NCBI RefSeq assembly: GCF_019192735.1
Contig: NZ_JAHTKP010000034.1
Location: forward strand, 1 to 64,000
Direction: 5' to 3'
Length of the DNA: 64,000 bases
Source of the DNA: Kitasatospora aureofaciens
GTDB lineage: Bacteria > Actinomycetota > Actinomycetes > Streptomycetales > Streptomycetaceae
This document shows positions 42,150-51,502 of the stretch, one piece after another; positions within the stretch are counted from its first letter, which is position 1, and the number at the start of each line of letters is the position of its first letter. The notes below the pieces were generated by a model. That model saw nothing but the letters and a program-made list of their open reading frames with translations, was not told where the DNA came from and did not search any database. Made by a program: the position numbers and the translations under genes.

Positions 42150-43331
42150 ATGACCCCGACCGCCGCCGACCCGTCGCCCGTCGCCGCCGCCCTCGCCGGG
42201 CTGCCCCGGGTGGTCGACCTGCTCGCCGCCCGCGCCGAGGAGCACGACCGCGACGCCACCTTCCCGTACCAGGGCATCGAGGCGGTGCACGAGGCCGGGC
42301 TGCTCACCCTGACCGTCGCGCAGCGGTACGGCGGACCGGGCGGCACGCTCGCCGACACCGTCCGGGTGCTGGCCCAACTCGGCCGCGGGGACGCCTCGGT
42401 GGCCGTGGTCACCGCCTTCACCCTGCTCCAGCACGCCGAACAGGCCCGCCGGGCGGCCTGGCCGACGGCCGGCTACCGGCGGCTGCTCACCGAATCCCGG
42501 CGCGGGCCCGCCCTGGTCAACACGCTGCGCGCGGAGCCCGGCGGCCGGCCCGGGGCGCTGCCCGAGACGGTGGCGCGGCGGGACGGGGACAGCTGGCTGC
42601 TGAGTGGCCGGAAAACGTACTGCACCGGCGCCGAGGCGCTGGCCTGGATGGCGGTGACCGCGCGGACCGACGAACCGGAGCCGCGGATCGGCACCTTCCT
42701 GGTCCGCGGCGAGAGCGAGGGCCTGGAGATCGACCCGACCTGGGACCAGCTCGGCCTGCGGGCCAGCGCCAGCCACGACGTGGTGCTGGACCGGGTCCGG
42801 GTGCCGGCCGACCTCGCGCTCGGGCTCGGCGCGCCCCGCCGGACGGACGGTCAGGAGGCCGAGGCGGAGGCCGAACTCGCCCGCGCCTGGCACGATCTGG
42901 CCCTCTCCGCGGTGGCGGTCGGTGTCGCCCGCGCCGCTCAGACCTGGCTGGTCCGCTTCCTCAACCAGCGCACTCCGGCCAATCCGACGGAGCCGCTCGG
43001 CACCCTGCCCCGCTACTGCTGCGCGCTCGGCGAGATCGAGGCCCAGCTGATCGGCGCCGAGGAGCTGATCGCGGGGCTGGCCCCACGGGTGGACCGGGGC
43101 GAGCCGGACGCCGTCGCCCGGACCGGCCCCGCCCACCTGCTGGCCGTCCGGGCCGCCACGGCCGCCGTCCAGCAGGCCGTCTCGCTCACCGGCAACCCCG
43201 GCCTGAGCCGGCGTCACCCGCTGGAGCGCTACCTGCGGGACGTGCTCAGCAGCCGGGTGCACCTCGCGCCGGACGAGGCCGTCCTGGAGGCCGTGGGCCG
43301 GGCCGCCCTGGAGTACGGCGCCCGGCCCTGA
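42150..43331 (+). CDS. Acyl-CoA dehydrogenase-like flavoprotein (SfnB/DszC-type)
   Basis: This 393-residue protein has the acyl-CoA-dehydrogenase fold: N-terminal helices, the middle domain with WLLSGRKTYCTGAEALAWMAVTAR and the C-terminal four-helix bundle with QQAVSLTGNPGLSRRHPLERYLRDVLS. The catalytic Glu of true dehydrogenases is not evident, and the sequence reads like the flavin-dependent monooxygenase branch (DszC, SfnB) that uses reduced flavin and oxygen on organosulfur compounds. The upstream cysteine-type leader peptide supports a sulfur-scavenging role. The ATG at 42150 has CCGGAGG upstream. No flavin reductase lies nearby. Confidence 0.75.
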   Translation: MTPTAADPSPVAAALAGLPRVVDLLAARAEEHDRDATFPYQGIEAVHEAGLLTLTVAQRYGGPGGTLADTVRVLAQLGRGDASVAVVTAFTLLQHAEQARRAAWPTAGYRRLLTESRRGPALVNTLRAEPGGRPGALPETVARRDGDSWLLSGRKTYCTGAEALAWMAVTARTDEPEPRIGTFLVRGESEGLEIDPTWDQLGLRASASHDVVLDRVRVPADLALGLGAPRRTDGQEAEAEAELARAWHDLALSAVAVGVARAAQTWLVRFLNQRTPANPTEPLGTLPRYCCALGEIEAQLIGAEELIAGLAPRVDRGEPDAVARTGPAHLLAVRAATAAVQQAVSLTGNPGLSRRHPLERYLRDVLSSRVHLAPDEAVLEAVGRAALEYGARP

Positions 43332-43373
43332 GGGCTGTTCCCCGGCCGGAATCCCCGGACCGGAACCGATCGC

Positions 43374-44588
43374 TCAGCGGGTTCCCACGGCGGCCCGGAC
43401 GGCCCTGCGGGCCAGCGCGGCGTCGTCGTAGAGCCGGCGAATCATGATCCGCTGCTCCTCGCCCGCCCCCGGGACGTCGTACAGCCGGATCTCCCGCATC
43501 AGCACCAGCACCAGGTTCACCAGGAACGCGTCCCGGGCCAGCGTGCCGCCGCTCTGGGCGAGTTGGCTGATCTGGCGGCGCGCCGCGGTGTCCCCGGACA
43601 GCACACTCCACAGCACCGCCAGGTCGTAGCCGGGCAGGTACCAGCCGGCCTGCTCCCAGTCGACCAGGACCGGGCCGGACGGCGCCAGCAGCATGTTGCT
43701 GAGCAGGGCGTCGCCGTGGCAGAGCTGGAGCGGGGTGTGGCCGAGGCCGTGCAGCAGGCCGCGCAGGTCGCCGGCGTCCCGGTCGGTGAGCTGGCCCACC
43801 GAGTGGTACCGGGCGATCTCCAGCTGGTAGTCCATCCGCGGCTGGAACACGTCGGTCGGCGGACGCCACAGGTTGAGCGTCCGGACGGCGGTGAGCAGCG
43901 CCCGCACCTCGCCCGGGGTGGGCGCGTTGACGGGGTGGCGTTCCCGGGCGGCCGGCCGCCCGGGAACGCGCTCCATGACGAGCACGCAGCGGTCGTGGTC
44001 GGCGGCGACCAGCCGGGGCAGCCGCACCGGCGGACGGTGCCGGACGAACGCCCGGTAGACCGCGACCTCGTGGTGGAAGTCGGCCACCAGCTGCTCGAAG
44101 TACTCACTCCGCACCGCCTGCGGCGCCAGGCACTTGGCGACCACCGGGGCGCGCCCGATGGTGCCCGCCACCAGGATGTGGCGGCTGCCCTCGCGCAGCA
44201 CCTGGCGCGGGGTGAACGCGGGACATATCCGCGCGACGCTCGCCAGCGCGGCCCGTACGGCCGGGGTCTGGAGCGACGACGGGTCGATCCGCTCGGGTCC
44301 GCCGGGCTGGCCGGGCCGGTGCGGGCCGCGCAGCACCCGGCCGTCGGCCTGGCGGGCGAGCGGGATCCGGCCGCCGGCCGGCGGGGCGGCCTCGGGGCCG
44401 CGCAGCCCCAGCGCCGTACGGCCGGCCGGAACCCGGGCGTCCGTGGTCCGGCCGTCGGCGCCGCGCGGGGCCGCGGGGCGGCTCGGCGGGGGCACCTGCT
44501 TCGGCCCGGGACGGCCGGCGGCTGCGGTGGGGGGGCGCAGCGCGGTGCGGGTCGCGGTCGGCGTGGGGGTCGTCGCTGAGGAGTACAT
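43374..44588 (-). CDS. Aminoglycoside phosphotransferase (APH)-type kinase with disordered N-terminus
   Basis: This 404-residue protein has a Pro/Ala/Arg-rich N-terminal tail (about 1-95), then an APH/choline-kinase-like domain. The catalytic loop reads LCHGDALLSNMLLAP and the metal motif LVDWEQAGWYLPGYDLAVLW. The substrate is unknown; a metabolic small-molecule kinase is as likely as resistance. The ATG at 44588 is chosen because the frame upstream has no conserved features. It is divergent from the NsdA-like regulator gene. Confidence 0.8.
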   Translation of the reverse strand: MYSSATTPTPTATRTALRPPTAAAGRPGPKQVPPPSRPAAPRGADGRTTDARVPAGRTALGLRGPEAAPPAGGRIPLARQADGRVLRGPHRPGQPGGPERIDPSSLQTPAVRAALASVARICPAFTPRQVLREGSRHILVAGTIGRAPVVAKCLAPQAVRSEYFEQLVADFHHEVAVYRAFVRHRPPVRLPRLVAADHDRCVLVMERVPGRPAARERHPVNAPTPGEVRALLTAVRTLNLWRPPTDVFQPRMDYQLEIARYHSVGQLTDRDAGDLRGLLHGLGHTPLQLCHGDALLSNMLLAPSGPVLVDWEQAGWYLPGYDLAVLWSVLSGDTAARRQISQLAQSGGTLARDAFLVNLVLVLMREIRLYDVPGAGEEQRIMIRRLYDDAALARRAVRAAVGTR

Positions 44589-45062
44589 GGGGTGAGGGTG
44601 GTCCCTTCCTGTCCGTCGGCGGGTGCATCCCGCGGTGCGGGGGAGGGCCGGTGCCGCGTGCTTCCTGGCGTGACGGTGGCCCTGGTTCGGTGCGGTGGGT
44701 GGTGCGCGGGCGCCGGGCACGGACGCGGGGTCAAGAACCCCTGTTCGGCTGTGCTCCGGCCGTCCGCACCCTGGGGAATGCGGTCGGCCGGACTGCCGTG
44801 GCCGTGCCCGGCGCCCCCGCGCCACCCGGCCGCGCCACCCCCTCGGGTGAGGACCGGGCGCGCCCCGTGCCACGGTCGGGGGAGTGCCCCGACCCGGTCC
44901 GGAGCGCCTCCCGCCCCGGGGGCGAGGTGGCGCACCCCTACAACACACCCGCGCCGCACTGGCTTAGTAGTCTGGCGGGCCCTGGCGAACGGTGGCGAAT
45001 GCTCGCCTGGCACTTGCCGGAGCCTCTAGCCTCGAACCAGCCGAGGAACCTGGGGGCTTCAC
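44589..45062. other. Divergent intergenic region, no gene seen
   Basis: This stretch of 474 bp between the APH-type kinase and NsdA-like genes shows no convincing ORF. Near its right end TTGCCG-N6-TAGCCT and a CTTAGTAG piece give weak promoter-like boxes. A GGGGGC ribosome-site-like stretch precedes the GTG at 45063. Confidence 0.45.
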
Positions 45063-46544
45063 GTGAGCAGGGGACCCAACACCCGACTCGCCGATCTGTT
45101 CGTCCTGACCGGATGGTCGAAGGGCGAACTCGCGCGGCTGGTCAACCGTCGGGGTGCCGCGATGGGTCAGCAGCAGCTGTCCACCGACACGTCGAGGGTA
45201 CGGCGCTGGATCGAGCAGGGGGAGATCCCCCGCGATCCGGTGCCGCGGGTGCTGGCAGCCGTGTTCACGGAGCGGCTCGGCCGTGTCGTCACCACTGAGG
45301 ACCTCGGTCTGGAACGACACCGGCCTACCAGGAACGGGGCGGCGCAGTCCGCAGCAGTGCCATGGTCGCCGGATCGAACGGCCGCGGTCCTCACCGAGTT
45401 CACGGGAATGGACCTCATGCTGAACCGACGTGGATTGGTGGGCGCGGGCGCCGCGCTCACGGCCGGGGCGGTCATCGCCGACTCGCTGAAGGGCTGGCTG
45501 GGCGGGGACGCGGTCGCGTACGCGGCCGCGGCGCCCGGCCCGCGGCAGGTGATCACCGAGGGCGGGGCGCGCCCGGTGGTGGACGTGTACGACGCGGGCC
45601 CGGTGGGGCTCGACGAGGTGGAGGCGCTGGAGCGCTCGGTGCAGGTGTTCCGGGCGTGGGACGCCGCGCGCGGGGGCGGTCTCCAGCGCAAGGCCGTGGT
45701 CGGCCAACTCAACGAGGTAGGCGGCCTGTTGACGCACCGGCACCCGCCCGCCGTGGAACAGCGGCTGTGGCTGGTCGCGGCCAACCTCGCGGTGCTGGCC
45801 GGCTGGATGTCGCACGACGTGGGCCTGGAGCCCACCGCCCAGCGGTACTTCATGATCGCGGCCGAGGCGGCCAAGGAGGCGGGCGACCGTCCGCGGGCCG
45901 GCGAGGCGATCTCCCGCGCCGCCCGGCAGATGGTCCACCTGGGCCGCGCCGACGACGCGATCGACCTGATGTCGGCGGCGAAGGCGGCGGGCGGGCGGCT
46001 GCTGCCCAGAACGCGCGCCATGCTGAACACCGTCGAGGCGTGGGCGCACGCCTCGATCGGGCACACCCAGGACACCTGCCGGCTGCTCGGCGAGGCCGAG
46101 GACCTGTTCGCCGAGGACGTGCCGGAGCCGCCGCCGTCCTGGATGCAGGTGTTCGACGAGGCCGAACTGCGCGGCATGCAGGCGCTGGTGCTGCGGACGC
46201 TGGCCGAGCACGACCGGTCGGCCGCACCGAAGGCGCAGCGGTACGCGGAGCGGGTGATCACCCTGCGGGAGGGCACCGGGCAGCTGCGGTCCGCGCTGTT
46301 CGACCGGATCACGCTGGCCTCGGTGCACTGGATCACCGGGGAGCCGGACGCGGCGGAGTTCCAGGCCAAGATGGTGATGAACCTGATCGGCCAGAACTCC
46401 TCGCACCGGACCTGGGACCGGCTGCGCGAGATGTACCGGCTGACCGCGCAGTACCGCGGGCTGCCGGTGGTGGACGAACTGCGGGCCGAGCTGGGGCGGG
46501 AGTTGCGCGCGGCGGACGGCAAGAACCGGCCGCGGGCGACCTGA
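45063..46544 (+). CDS. NsdA-family regulator of differentiation and antibiotic production
   Basis: This 493-residue protein begins RLADLFVLTGWSKGELARLVNRR, then STDTSRVRRWIEQGEIPRDPVPRVLAAVF, the helix-turn-helix-like start of NsdA. The rest (about 170-490) is a TPR-like helical array with AISRAARQMVHLGRADDAIDLM repeats. In S. coelicolor NsdA negatively affects sporulation and actinorhodin production. The match is to the family, and whether this is the true orthologue cannot be decided without neighbours. GTG start with GGGGGC ahead. Confidence 0.8.
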   Translation: MSRGPNTRLADLFVLTGWSKGELARLVNRRGAAMGQQQLSTDTSRVRRWIEQGEIPRDPVPRVLAAVFTERLGRVVTTEDLGLERHRPTRNGAAQSAAVPWSPDRTAAVLTEFTGMDLMLNRRGLVGAGAALTAGAVIADSLKGWLGGDAVAYAAAAPGPRQVITEGGARPVVDVYDAGPVGLDEVEALERSVQVFRAWDAARGGGLQRKAVVGQLNEVGGLLTHRHPPAVEQRLWLVAANLAVLAGWMSHDVGLEPTAQRYFMIAAEAAKEAGDRPRAGEAISRAARQMVHLGRADDAIDLMSAAKAAGGRLLPRTRAMLNTVEAWAHASIGHTQDTCRLLGEAEDLFAEDVPEPPPSWMQVFDEAELRGMQALVLRTLAEHDRSAAPKAQRYAERVITLREGTGQLRSALFDRITLASVHWITGEPDAAEFQAKMVMNLIGQNSSHRTWDRLREMYRLTAQYRGLPVVDELRAELGRELRAADGKNRPRAT

Positions 46545-46599
46545 GCCGGTGCGCTCGGGTGCTACCTGAGCCGGCCCTGTCGGGCGCGCTGTTGAGTAC

Positions 46600-47136
46600 T
46601 CAGGCCCGCACGGCCGGGCGGAGCAGCATGCGCAGCGCGGTGACGGTGCCGTCCGGGCCAAGGACGGGCTCGCCCGCGCACTCGACGCTGTTGTGGAGAC
46701 CGTCGGGGTGGCGGATCCGCAGGGTACCGACCGCCGTTCGCCCGTGCACCAGGGTTTCGGTCATCATCCGGCGCAGCAGCGGCCGGTCCGCCTCGGGGAC
46801 GCGGTCGGGCAGCCGGTCGAGGCTGAGCGGGCCGTGCCCGGGGTCGCAGCCGAGCAGCAGATAGGTCTCGGCGTCCCACCGGACGCCGTCGGTGAGCAGG
46901 TCCCATTCGGCGGAGCCGACCGCGGGGTCGGACGGCTCCTGCGCCGTGCCGTCCACTCTGCCGTCCGTTCCGCTGTCGGCGCTGTCGTCCTGGCCGCTGC
47001 CCGCCTCGGTCGTGGCCGCCTGGGTCGTGCCGAAGGCGCTCGTGGTGGCCGTGCCCGTGCCGCTCGTGCCGCTCGTCGGGGCGCCGTCCAGCCGGACGGT
47101 GCCCGGCGGGCGGGCGGCAGCTAAGGGCATGTTCAT
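46600..47136 (-). CDS. PAS-like domain protein with Thr/Ser-rich N-terminus
   Basis: This 178-residue protein has a disordered N-terminal part (about 1-75) rich in Thr, Ser, Gly and Asp. A PAS-like fold (about 76-178) follows, starting SAEWDLLTDGVRWDAETYLLLG and ending CAGEPVLGPDGTVTALRMLL, similar to PAS_3 sensor domains. No kinase or output domain is attached. It may sense a ligand and act on a partner protein. The ATG at 47136 is preferred over a TTG at 47163; both lack a strong ribosome site. Confidence 0.68.
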   Translation of the reverse strand: MNMPLAAARPPGTVRLDGAPTSGTSGTGTATTSAFGTTQAATTEAGSGQDDSADSGTDGRVDGTAQEPSDPAVGSAEWDLLTDGVRWDAETYLLLGCDPGHGPLSLDRLPDRVPEADRPLLRRMMTETLVHGRTAVGTLRIRHPDGLHNSVECAGEPVLGPDGTVTALRMLLRPAVRA

Positions 47137-47271
47137 GACCGGCCCATCGATCGGGGCGAGCAACGCGCAGCGAGCGAGCCGTCGCAGGTGGTGAGAACGG
47201 GTGGTGAGAAGACTGTCGCACAGCCGCGTCGACCCTGCGGGGGATTTGGACAGAACGTGGGCAAAATTCCC

Positions 47272-47285
47272 GTGGCATATGCCAC
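47272..47285. promoter_or_regulatory. 14-bp palindrome GTGGCATATGCCAC between divergent genes
   Basis: A perfect palindrome lies in the 305-bp region between the PAS-like and HEAT-repeat genes, next to AT-richer CAAAATTCCC. It resembles a dimeric repressor site. No regulator is adjacent. Confidence 0.5.
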
Positions 47286-47441
47286 TGTGGCCGAAGCCTT
47301 CGTCGCCCTGTGTGCGGAAGCGTGCCCGAGGCGGTAACCTTCGGTGATTCCGGCGCCCGGGCGCCCACCGCAGTACCGACCAGAGACCCCGGCGACGGAA
47401 ATCCCGTTGCCACTACGACCGCCGCAACGGATGCTGACCTC

Positions 47442-48950
47442 ATGTTCGAGCCAGTGATAGCACCCAGTGCCAGCCTCCTCGGCCTCCTTCAGCGAGGCCG
47501 CGGTGACGGGCAGCTCCACGCGCTGGCCGCCGACCGTACCGAGGCCATCGCCGCGCTGGAGGAGTGCGTCACCAGGGATCCGCGAGCCGACTGGCAGGTC
47601 GAGAGCCGCTCGCTGTACTACGCCCGCCTCTACATGGAGCTGGAAGCCCCCCTCGACGGCATCGAGGACCACCTCCACTCCGCGGAGGACCTGGTCAGCG
47701 ACGACGAGAACCGCACCGGCCTCGCCCTGTCCGTCCTCGGCCACCTCGCCGCCTACGGCCGGCGCGACGCGCTGCTGATGCTGCGCGAGTACACCGCCAC
47801 CGGCGCCAACTGGCCCTGGGCCCTGGACGAGCTCGCGCTGCGCGACGACGACCGCGGCCTGCTGCTCCTCGGCACCGCCGTGCTGGACCGCTTCGCGCCG
47901 GGCCCCGAGGGCGACGCCGAGCTGCGCGACTTCATCCGCAACGCGTACGAGCCCCGGCCCTGGCGGCTGTGGGCGGCCTACCACCCGAGAGTCGCGGCGG
48001 CCAGCGAGCAGTCACCCTTCGACCTCTGGCAGCGCCAGCTCAACCGCAGCGGCGTCACCCCCGGCTGGTCCACCGCCGACGTCCTGGCCTGGGCCGACCA
48101 GGGGGACCTCGGGGACCTCGGCGCCGGCGCATTTCTCGGCCGTCCCGAGCCGGACCGCGGCGCCGCCGACCCGTCGGACCCGGCCGGCCCCGACGCCGTG
48201 GACCGCCGCGCCGCCGCGGCCGCCCGTTGCCTGACCGCCGTGGTCCGCCCCGAGGACCGGCCCGTACTGCTGGAAGCCGCTCGCGACGGTCTGCCCGGCG
48301 CCCGGCGGGCCGCCCTCCGCTACCTGGTCGACCGGCGCGACCCGGCCGCCGCCGAGCTGATCGAGGCCGCCGCCGCCGACGTCGACGACCGGATGGTGCG
48401 CTCGGCGCTGGAGCTGCTCGGCCGGATGCGCGGCCCCGAGGTGCTCGCGCACGCCCGCCGCTGGGCCGACCCGGCCACCGGCGGCGCCGACAGCGCTCTC
48501 GGCGAGGCCGCCGTCCAGCTGCTCGCCGACGCCGGGGAGCCGGCCGACGCGCCGCTGGTGGTCGCCGGGCTGCGCCGCTGGATCTCCGTCCGCGGGGTCA
48601 GCGGTACCGGGCTCGGGTCGCTGGTCGACGGTGCGGGGCGGCTGGCCTCCGCCGACGCCGTCCCCGTCCTGCGCCACATCTACGGGGAGGCCGCCTCCTC
48701 CGAACTGCGCGGTCGCGCCGCCCGGGCGCTCGCCGCGACCGACGTGCACTTCCCCGAGGGGCCCGCCGTCGAGTGCCTCTGGGACTGCGAGGAGTCCACC
48801 CGCGAGCTCGCCGCGCGGCATGTCGCCACCACGGGCGACGCACGTGTGCTGGAGCGCCTGCGGAGACTCGCCGCCGACCCGGCCGAGGAGGCCGAGGTCC
48901 ACGCCGCCGTGCGCGGGCGACTGACCGCCGCCCGGGAGTTCGGGCGCTAG
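47442..48950 (+). CDS. HEAT-repeat protein
   Basis: This 502-residue helical repeat protein starts MFEPVIAPSASLLGLLQRGRGDG, a conserved streptomycete beginning. It continues with WQVESRSLYYARLYMELEAPLDGIEDHL and HEAT-type units of about 30-40 residues (for example GLPGARRAALRYLVDRRDPAA and ELRGRAARALAATDVHFPEGP). These serve as protein-binding scaffolds; the partner is unknown. A perfect 18-bp-arm hairpin follows at 48968-49008. Confidence 0.78.
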   Translation: MFEPVIAPSASLLGLLQRGRGDGQLHALAADRTEAIAALEECVTRDPRADWQVESRSLYYARLYMELEAPLDGIEDHLHSAEDLVSDDENRTGLALSVLGHLAAYGRRDALLMLREYTATGANWPWALDELALRDDDRGLLLLGTAVLDRFAPGPEGDAELRDFIRNAYEPRPWRLWAAYHPRVAAASEQSPFDLWQRQLNRSGVTPGWSTADVLAWADQGDLGDLGAGAFLGRPEPDRGAADPSDPAGPDAVDRRAAAAARCLTAVVRPEDRPVLLEAARDGLPGARRAALRYLVDRRDPAAAELIEAAAADVDDRMVRSALELLGRMRGPEVLAHARRWADPATGGADSALGEAAVQLLADAGEPADAPLVVAGLRRWISVRGVSGTGLGSLVDGAGRLASADAVPVLRHIYGEAASSELRGRAARALAATDVHFPEGPAVECLWDCEESTRELAARHVATTGDARVLERLRRLAADPAEEAEVHAAVRGRLTAAREFGR

Positions 48951-48967
48951 GGTTCCTTCACCGTCGG

Positions 48968-49008
48968 CGGTGGGCCGGGACACCCTTGTCGGGTGTCCCG
49001 GCCCACCG
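48968..49008 (+). terminator. Hairpin terminator after the HEAT-repeat gene
   Basis: Perfect 18-bp arms (48968-48985 and 48991-49008) flank a TTGTC loop, 17 bp after the stop, and CTTTG follows. It may also serve the convergent methyltransferase gene. Confidence 0.85.
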
Positions 49009-49108
49009 CTTTGCAGGCCGGTTCTGCTCGGCGTTTTGAAATCCGGTTCTATCCGGCGTGCGTGCTCCTTGGCGGCGCGTGCATCCGGGCGAGGACGCCT
49101 CCCGTGGT

Positions 49109-49837
49109 CTAGAGGACGGGCCGGGCCCGGACCCAGGTGCGGTCCTCCGTCAGGTACCGCTCCACCGCCAGACCGGCCTCCGCCAGCGCTCCCTCGAACT
49201 CCTCCGTGCTGAGCGGCCGGGAGAGGAACGTCTGGGACCAGCGGCCGTCCGGGAACTCGTACTCGACGTACACCGTGTTCGAGCCGTCCCCGTTCGGCGT
49301 CGCCGAGGCCACCCGGGCCACCCCGTCCGTCCCCGCGAGCTTGCTCTCCCGCGGCACCCGCAGATGCCAGTCCTCACCCTCGCGCTGCACCAACACGCAG
49401 CCGTCGTCCGCGACATGGCGGCGACAGGTCTCCAGCAGTCCCTGGCGGACCGTCACATCGCCTGCGTGCACGAGGAAGGAGGCGAGCATCACGACGTCGA
49501 AGCGCTCGCCGAGGTCCAGCCGCTCGATCGGGCTGCGGACCGTCCGGACGCTCTCGCGCACCCGCGCCAGCATCTCGGCGGACTCGTCGACGGCCGTCAC
49601 GGCGAACCCGCGGTCGACCAGCGGATGCGTCATCCGGCCCACGCCGCAGCCCAGTTCGAGGATGCTCGCCCCGGCCGGTACGGCGCTCTCGATCACGTCG
49701 GGGGCGTCGCCCACCGGCAGGCGGGACCACACCTCGACGGCGCAGCCGTCCGGGGTGATCGCGCCCGCGCCGGTGCCGTCGTAGCCGTTGCGTCGCTCGT
49801 TGCTCGGTTGCCCGCTGTGAGGGAGTTCGTTGCTCAT
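49109..49837 (-). CDS. Class I SAM-dependent methyltransferase
   Basis: This 242-residue protein has motif I, SILELGCGVGRMTHPLVDRGF, the acidic loop VTAVDESAEMLARV and RFDVVMLASFLVHAGD (motifs II-III). The first 50 residues and the strands after residue 170 should bind the substrate. The ATG at 49837 gives the normal length; the frame continues upstream to 49981 without homology. No neighbour points to a pathway. Confidence 0.8.
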   Translation of the reverse strand: MSNELPHSGQPSNERRNGYDGTGAGAITPDGCAVEVWSRLPVGDAPDVIESAVPAGASILELGCGVGRMTHPLVDRGFAVTAVDESAEMLARVRESVRTVRSPIERLDLGERFDVVMLASFLVHAGDVTVRQGLLETCRRHVADDGCVLVQREGEDWHLRVPRESKLAGTDGVARVASATPNGDGSNTVYVEYEFPDGRWSQTFLSRPLSTEEFEGALAEAGLAVERYLTEDRTWVRARPVL

Positions 49838-49989
49838 GGCCGCTATCCGAACACGGGTGACGCGCTGATGGAAGGGGGGTTCGGACCGGGGCGCACTCAC
49901 ATTGCGGCCCGTGCCGGGTGTCCCGACATCCGCTACGGGCCGCGGTGTTGCCGTGCGGTGACCGGCCGGCCTTGCGTGCACCGCGTAGG

Positions 49990-50517
49990 TCAGGCGGCGT
50001 CCAGTTCCGCCAAGGTCTCGCGCAGCCAGGTGAGTTCGGCCTCGGTGGTGGCGCGGGCGATCAGCAGCAGGCCGCGGCGGAAGGGGTCGGCGAACTCCTC
50101 GGCGCCGAGCGGCCGTTCGCCCTCGTAGAAGAAGCTCGCCGGTTCGGCGAGGAAGGCGAGGCGGCGGCGCAGCACGGCGGCCTGGTCGGCCGGGTTGTCG
50201 AGGTGGCGCAGGAAGGCGAGCAGCGTGAACCAGCGGTTCTCGTCGCTGACGTCCAGCGCCTCGGGCTCGCGCAGGCGGTCGAGCAGCGCGGCCCGGCCGG
50301 CCTCGGTGAGGTGCAGGGTGTGCCGGGGCGCGGCGGCCGTCCCCGGTTCGGTCTCGCGGACGAGGAGGCCGTCGGACTCCAGGCGCTTGATCGCCGGGTA
50401 GAGCGTGCCGTCGCTGATCGGGCGGACGTGCCCGGTGAGCGCGGCGAGGTGGCGGCGCAGCTCGTAGCCGTGCAGGGGTCGGTCGTGCAGGAATCCGAGG
50501 ATCGCGAGCTTCAGCAT
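49990..50517 (-). CDS. PadR family transcriptional regulator
   Basis: This 175-residue PadR-type protein begins MLKLAILGFLHDRPLHGYELRRHLAALTG, then the winged helix ISDGTLYPAIKRLESDGLLV and a C-terminal Vir-like helix (about 120-175). It probably represses itself and the divergent hydrolase gene. The perfect palindrome TACCTCGATATCGAGGTA (50571-50588), AT-rich for its surroundings, is 53 bp before its start and 110 bp before the hydrolase ATG. The ATG at 50517 begins exactly at the PadR domain, so the longer frame is rejected. Confidence 0.87.
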   Translation of the reverse strand: MLKLAILGFLHDRPLHGYELRRHLAALTGHVRPISDGTLYPAIKRLESDGLLVRETEPGTAAAPRHTLHLTEAGRAALLDRLREPEALDVSDENRWFTLLAFLRHLDNPADQAAVLRRRLAFLAEPASFFYEGERPLGAEEFADPFRRGLLLIARATTEAELTWLRETLAELDAA

Positions 50518-50570
50518 GGGGTCACTCTGCCAGAGCGGTCCCTCGGGATGTCGGTATATCGGTGTTGTGG

Positions 50571-50588
50571 TACCTCGATATCGAGGTA
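50571..50588. promoter_or_regulatory. Probable PadR operator
   Basis: TACCTCGATATCGAGGTA is a perfect 18-bp palindrome within the PadR-hydrolase divergent region. A partial copy, GGTATATCGG, is about 20 bp to the left, as expected for cooperative PadR binding. Confidence 0.65.
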
Positions 50589-50698
50589 TGGTCTCTTTCG
50601 GTGATCGATCCGCCGGCGATCCGGCGGTGGTCCGATCACCCCGCCGTTCCCCGGCGTCATTCGAGTCAGTCGAGTCATTCGGAGTAAGGAGTCCCGCG

Positions 50699-51463
50699 AT
50701 GCGCCACGCCCCCGTCACCCCCGACGGCCACCAGATCCGCTGGGTCGAACTGCCCGGAGCCGAGCCCGCCCGGCTCTACCTGCACGGCCTCGGCGCCAGC
50801 TCGCCCGTCTACTTCGCCCCGGCCGCCGCCCACCCGCTGCTCGCGGGGCGCCGCAGCCTCCTGCTCGACCTGCTCGGCTTCGGCATCAGCGACCGTCCCG
50901 CGGACTTCGGGTACACGCTGGAGGACCACGCCGATGCCGTTGCGGCCGCTGTACGGTCGGCCGGGCCGGCCGGCGTCGAGGTCATCGGGCACAGCATGGG
51001 CGGCGCGGTCGCGATCGTCCTCGCCCACCGGCACCCCGAGCTCGTCGCGAAGCTCGTCCTCGTCGACGCCAACCTCGATCCGATCGCCCCCGTCGCCCAG
51101 CGGCCCGGCAGCAGTGGGATCGCGAGCTACACGGAGGAGGAGTTCCTGGCGGGCGGTCGCGCCGAAGTCGCCGAGCGGGTGGGCCCGTTCTGGTGGGCCA
51201 CCATGCGCCTGGCCGGGCCCGAGGCGCTGTACCGCAGTGCCCTCCACCTCGCCCGCGCCACCGTGCCGACGATGCGGGAGATGCTGCTCGACCTGCCGCA
51301 GCCGCGGACCTTCTTGTACCCGGAGGCGGATGGCGAGCCGAGTGGCGCGGATCGGCTGCGGGCGGCGGGGGTCCGGGTGGTGGCGGTGCCGGAGTGCGGG
51401 CACAACGTGATGGTGGACAACTTGGACGGGTTCGCGTCCGCGGCTGCGGAGGCGCTGGCGTAG
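50699..51463 (+). CDS. Alpha/beta hydrolase (serine type)
   Basis: This 254-residue alpha/beta hydrolase has the oxyanion loop LYLHGLGASS, nucleophile elbow VIGHSMGGAVA (GxSxG) and His loop ECGHNVMVDN. The fold suggests an esterase or lipase of unknown substrate. The ATG at 50699 has AAGGAG at 50686-50691. It is divergent to padR and probably part of the same control unit. Confidence 0.85.
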   Translation: MRHAPVTPDGHQIRWVELPGAEPARLYLHGLGASSPVYFAPAAAHPLLAGRRSLLLDLLGFGISDRPADFGYTLEDHADAVAAAVRSAGPAGVEVIGHSMGGAVAIVLAHRHPELVAKLVLVDANLDPIAPVAQRPGSSGIASYTEEEFLAGGRAEVAERVGPFWWATMRLAGPEALYRSALHLARATVPTMREMLLDLPQPRTFLYPEADGEPSGADRLRAAGVRVVAVPECGHNVMVDNLDGFASAAAEALA

Positions 51464-51502
51464 GGCCGGTGGCGGCAGGCGAGGCCGGCCCGCTTGCACC
51501 CC

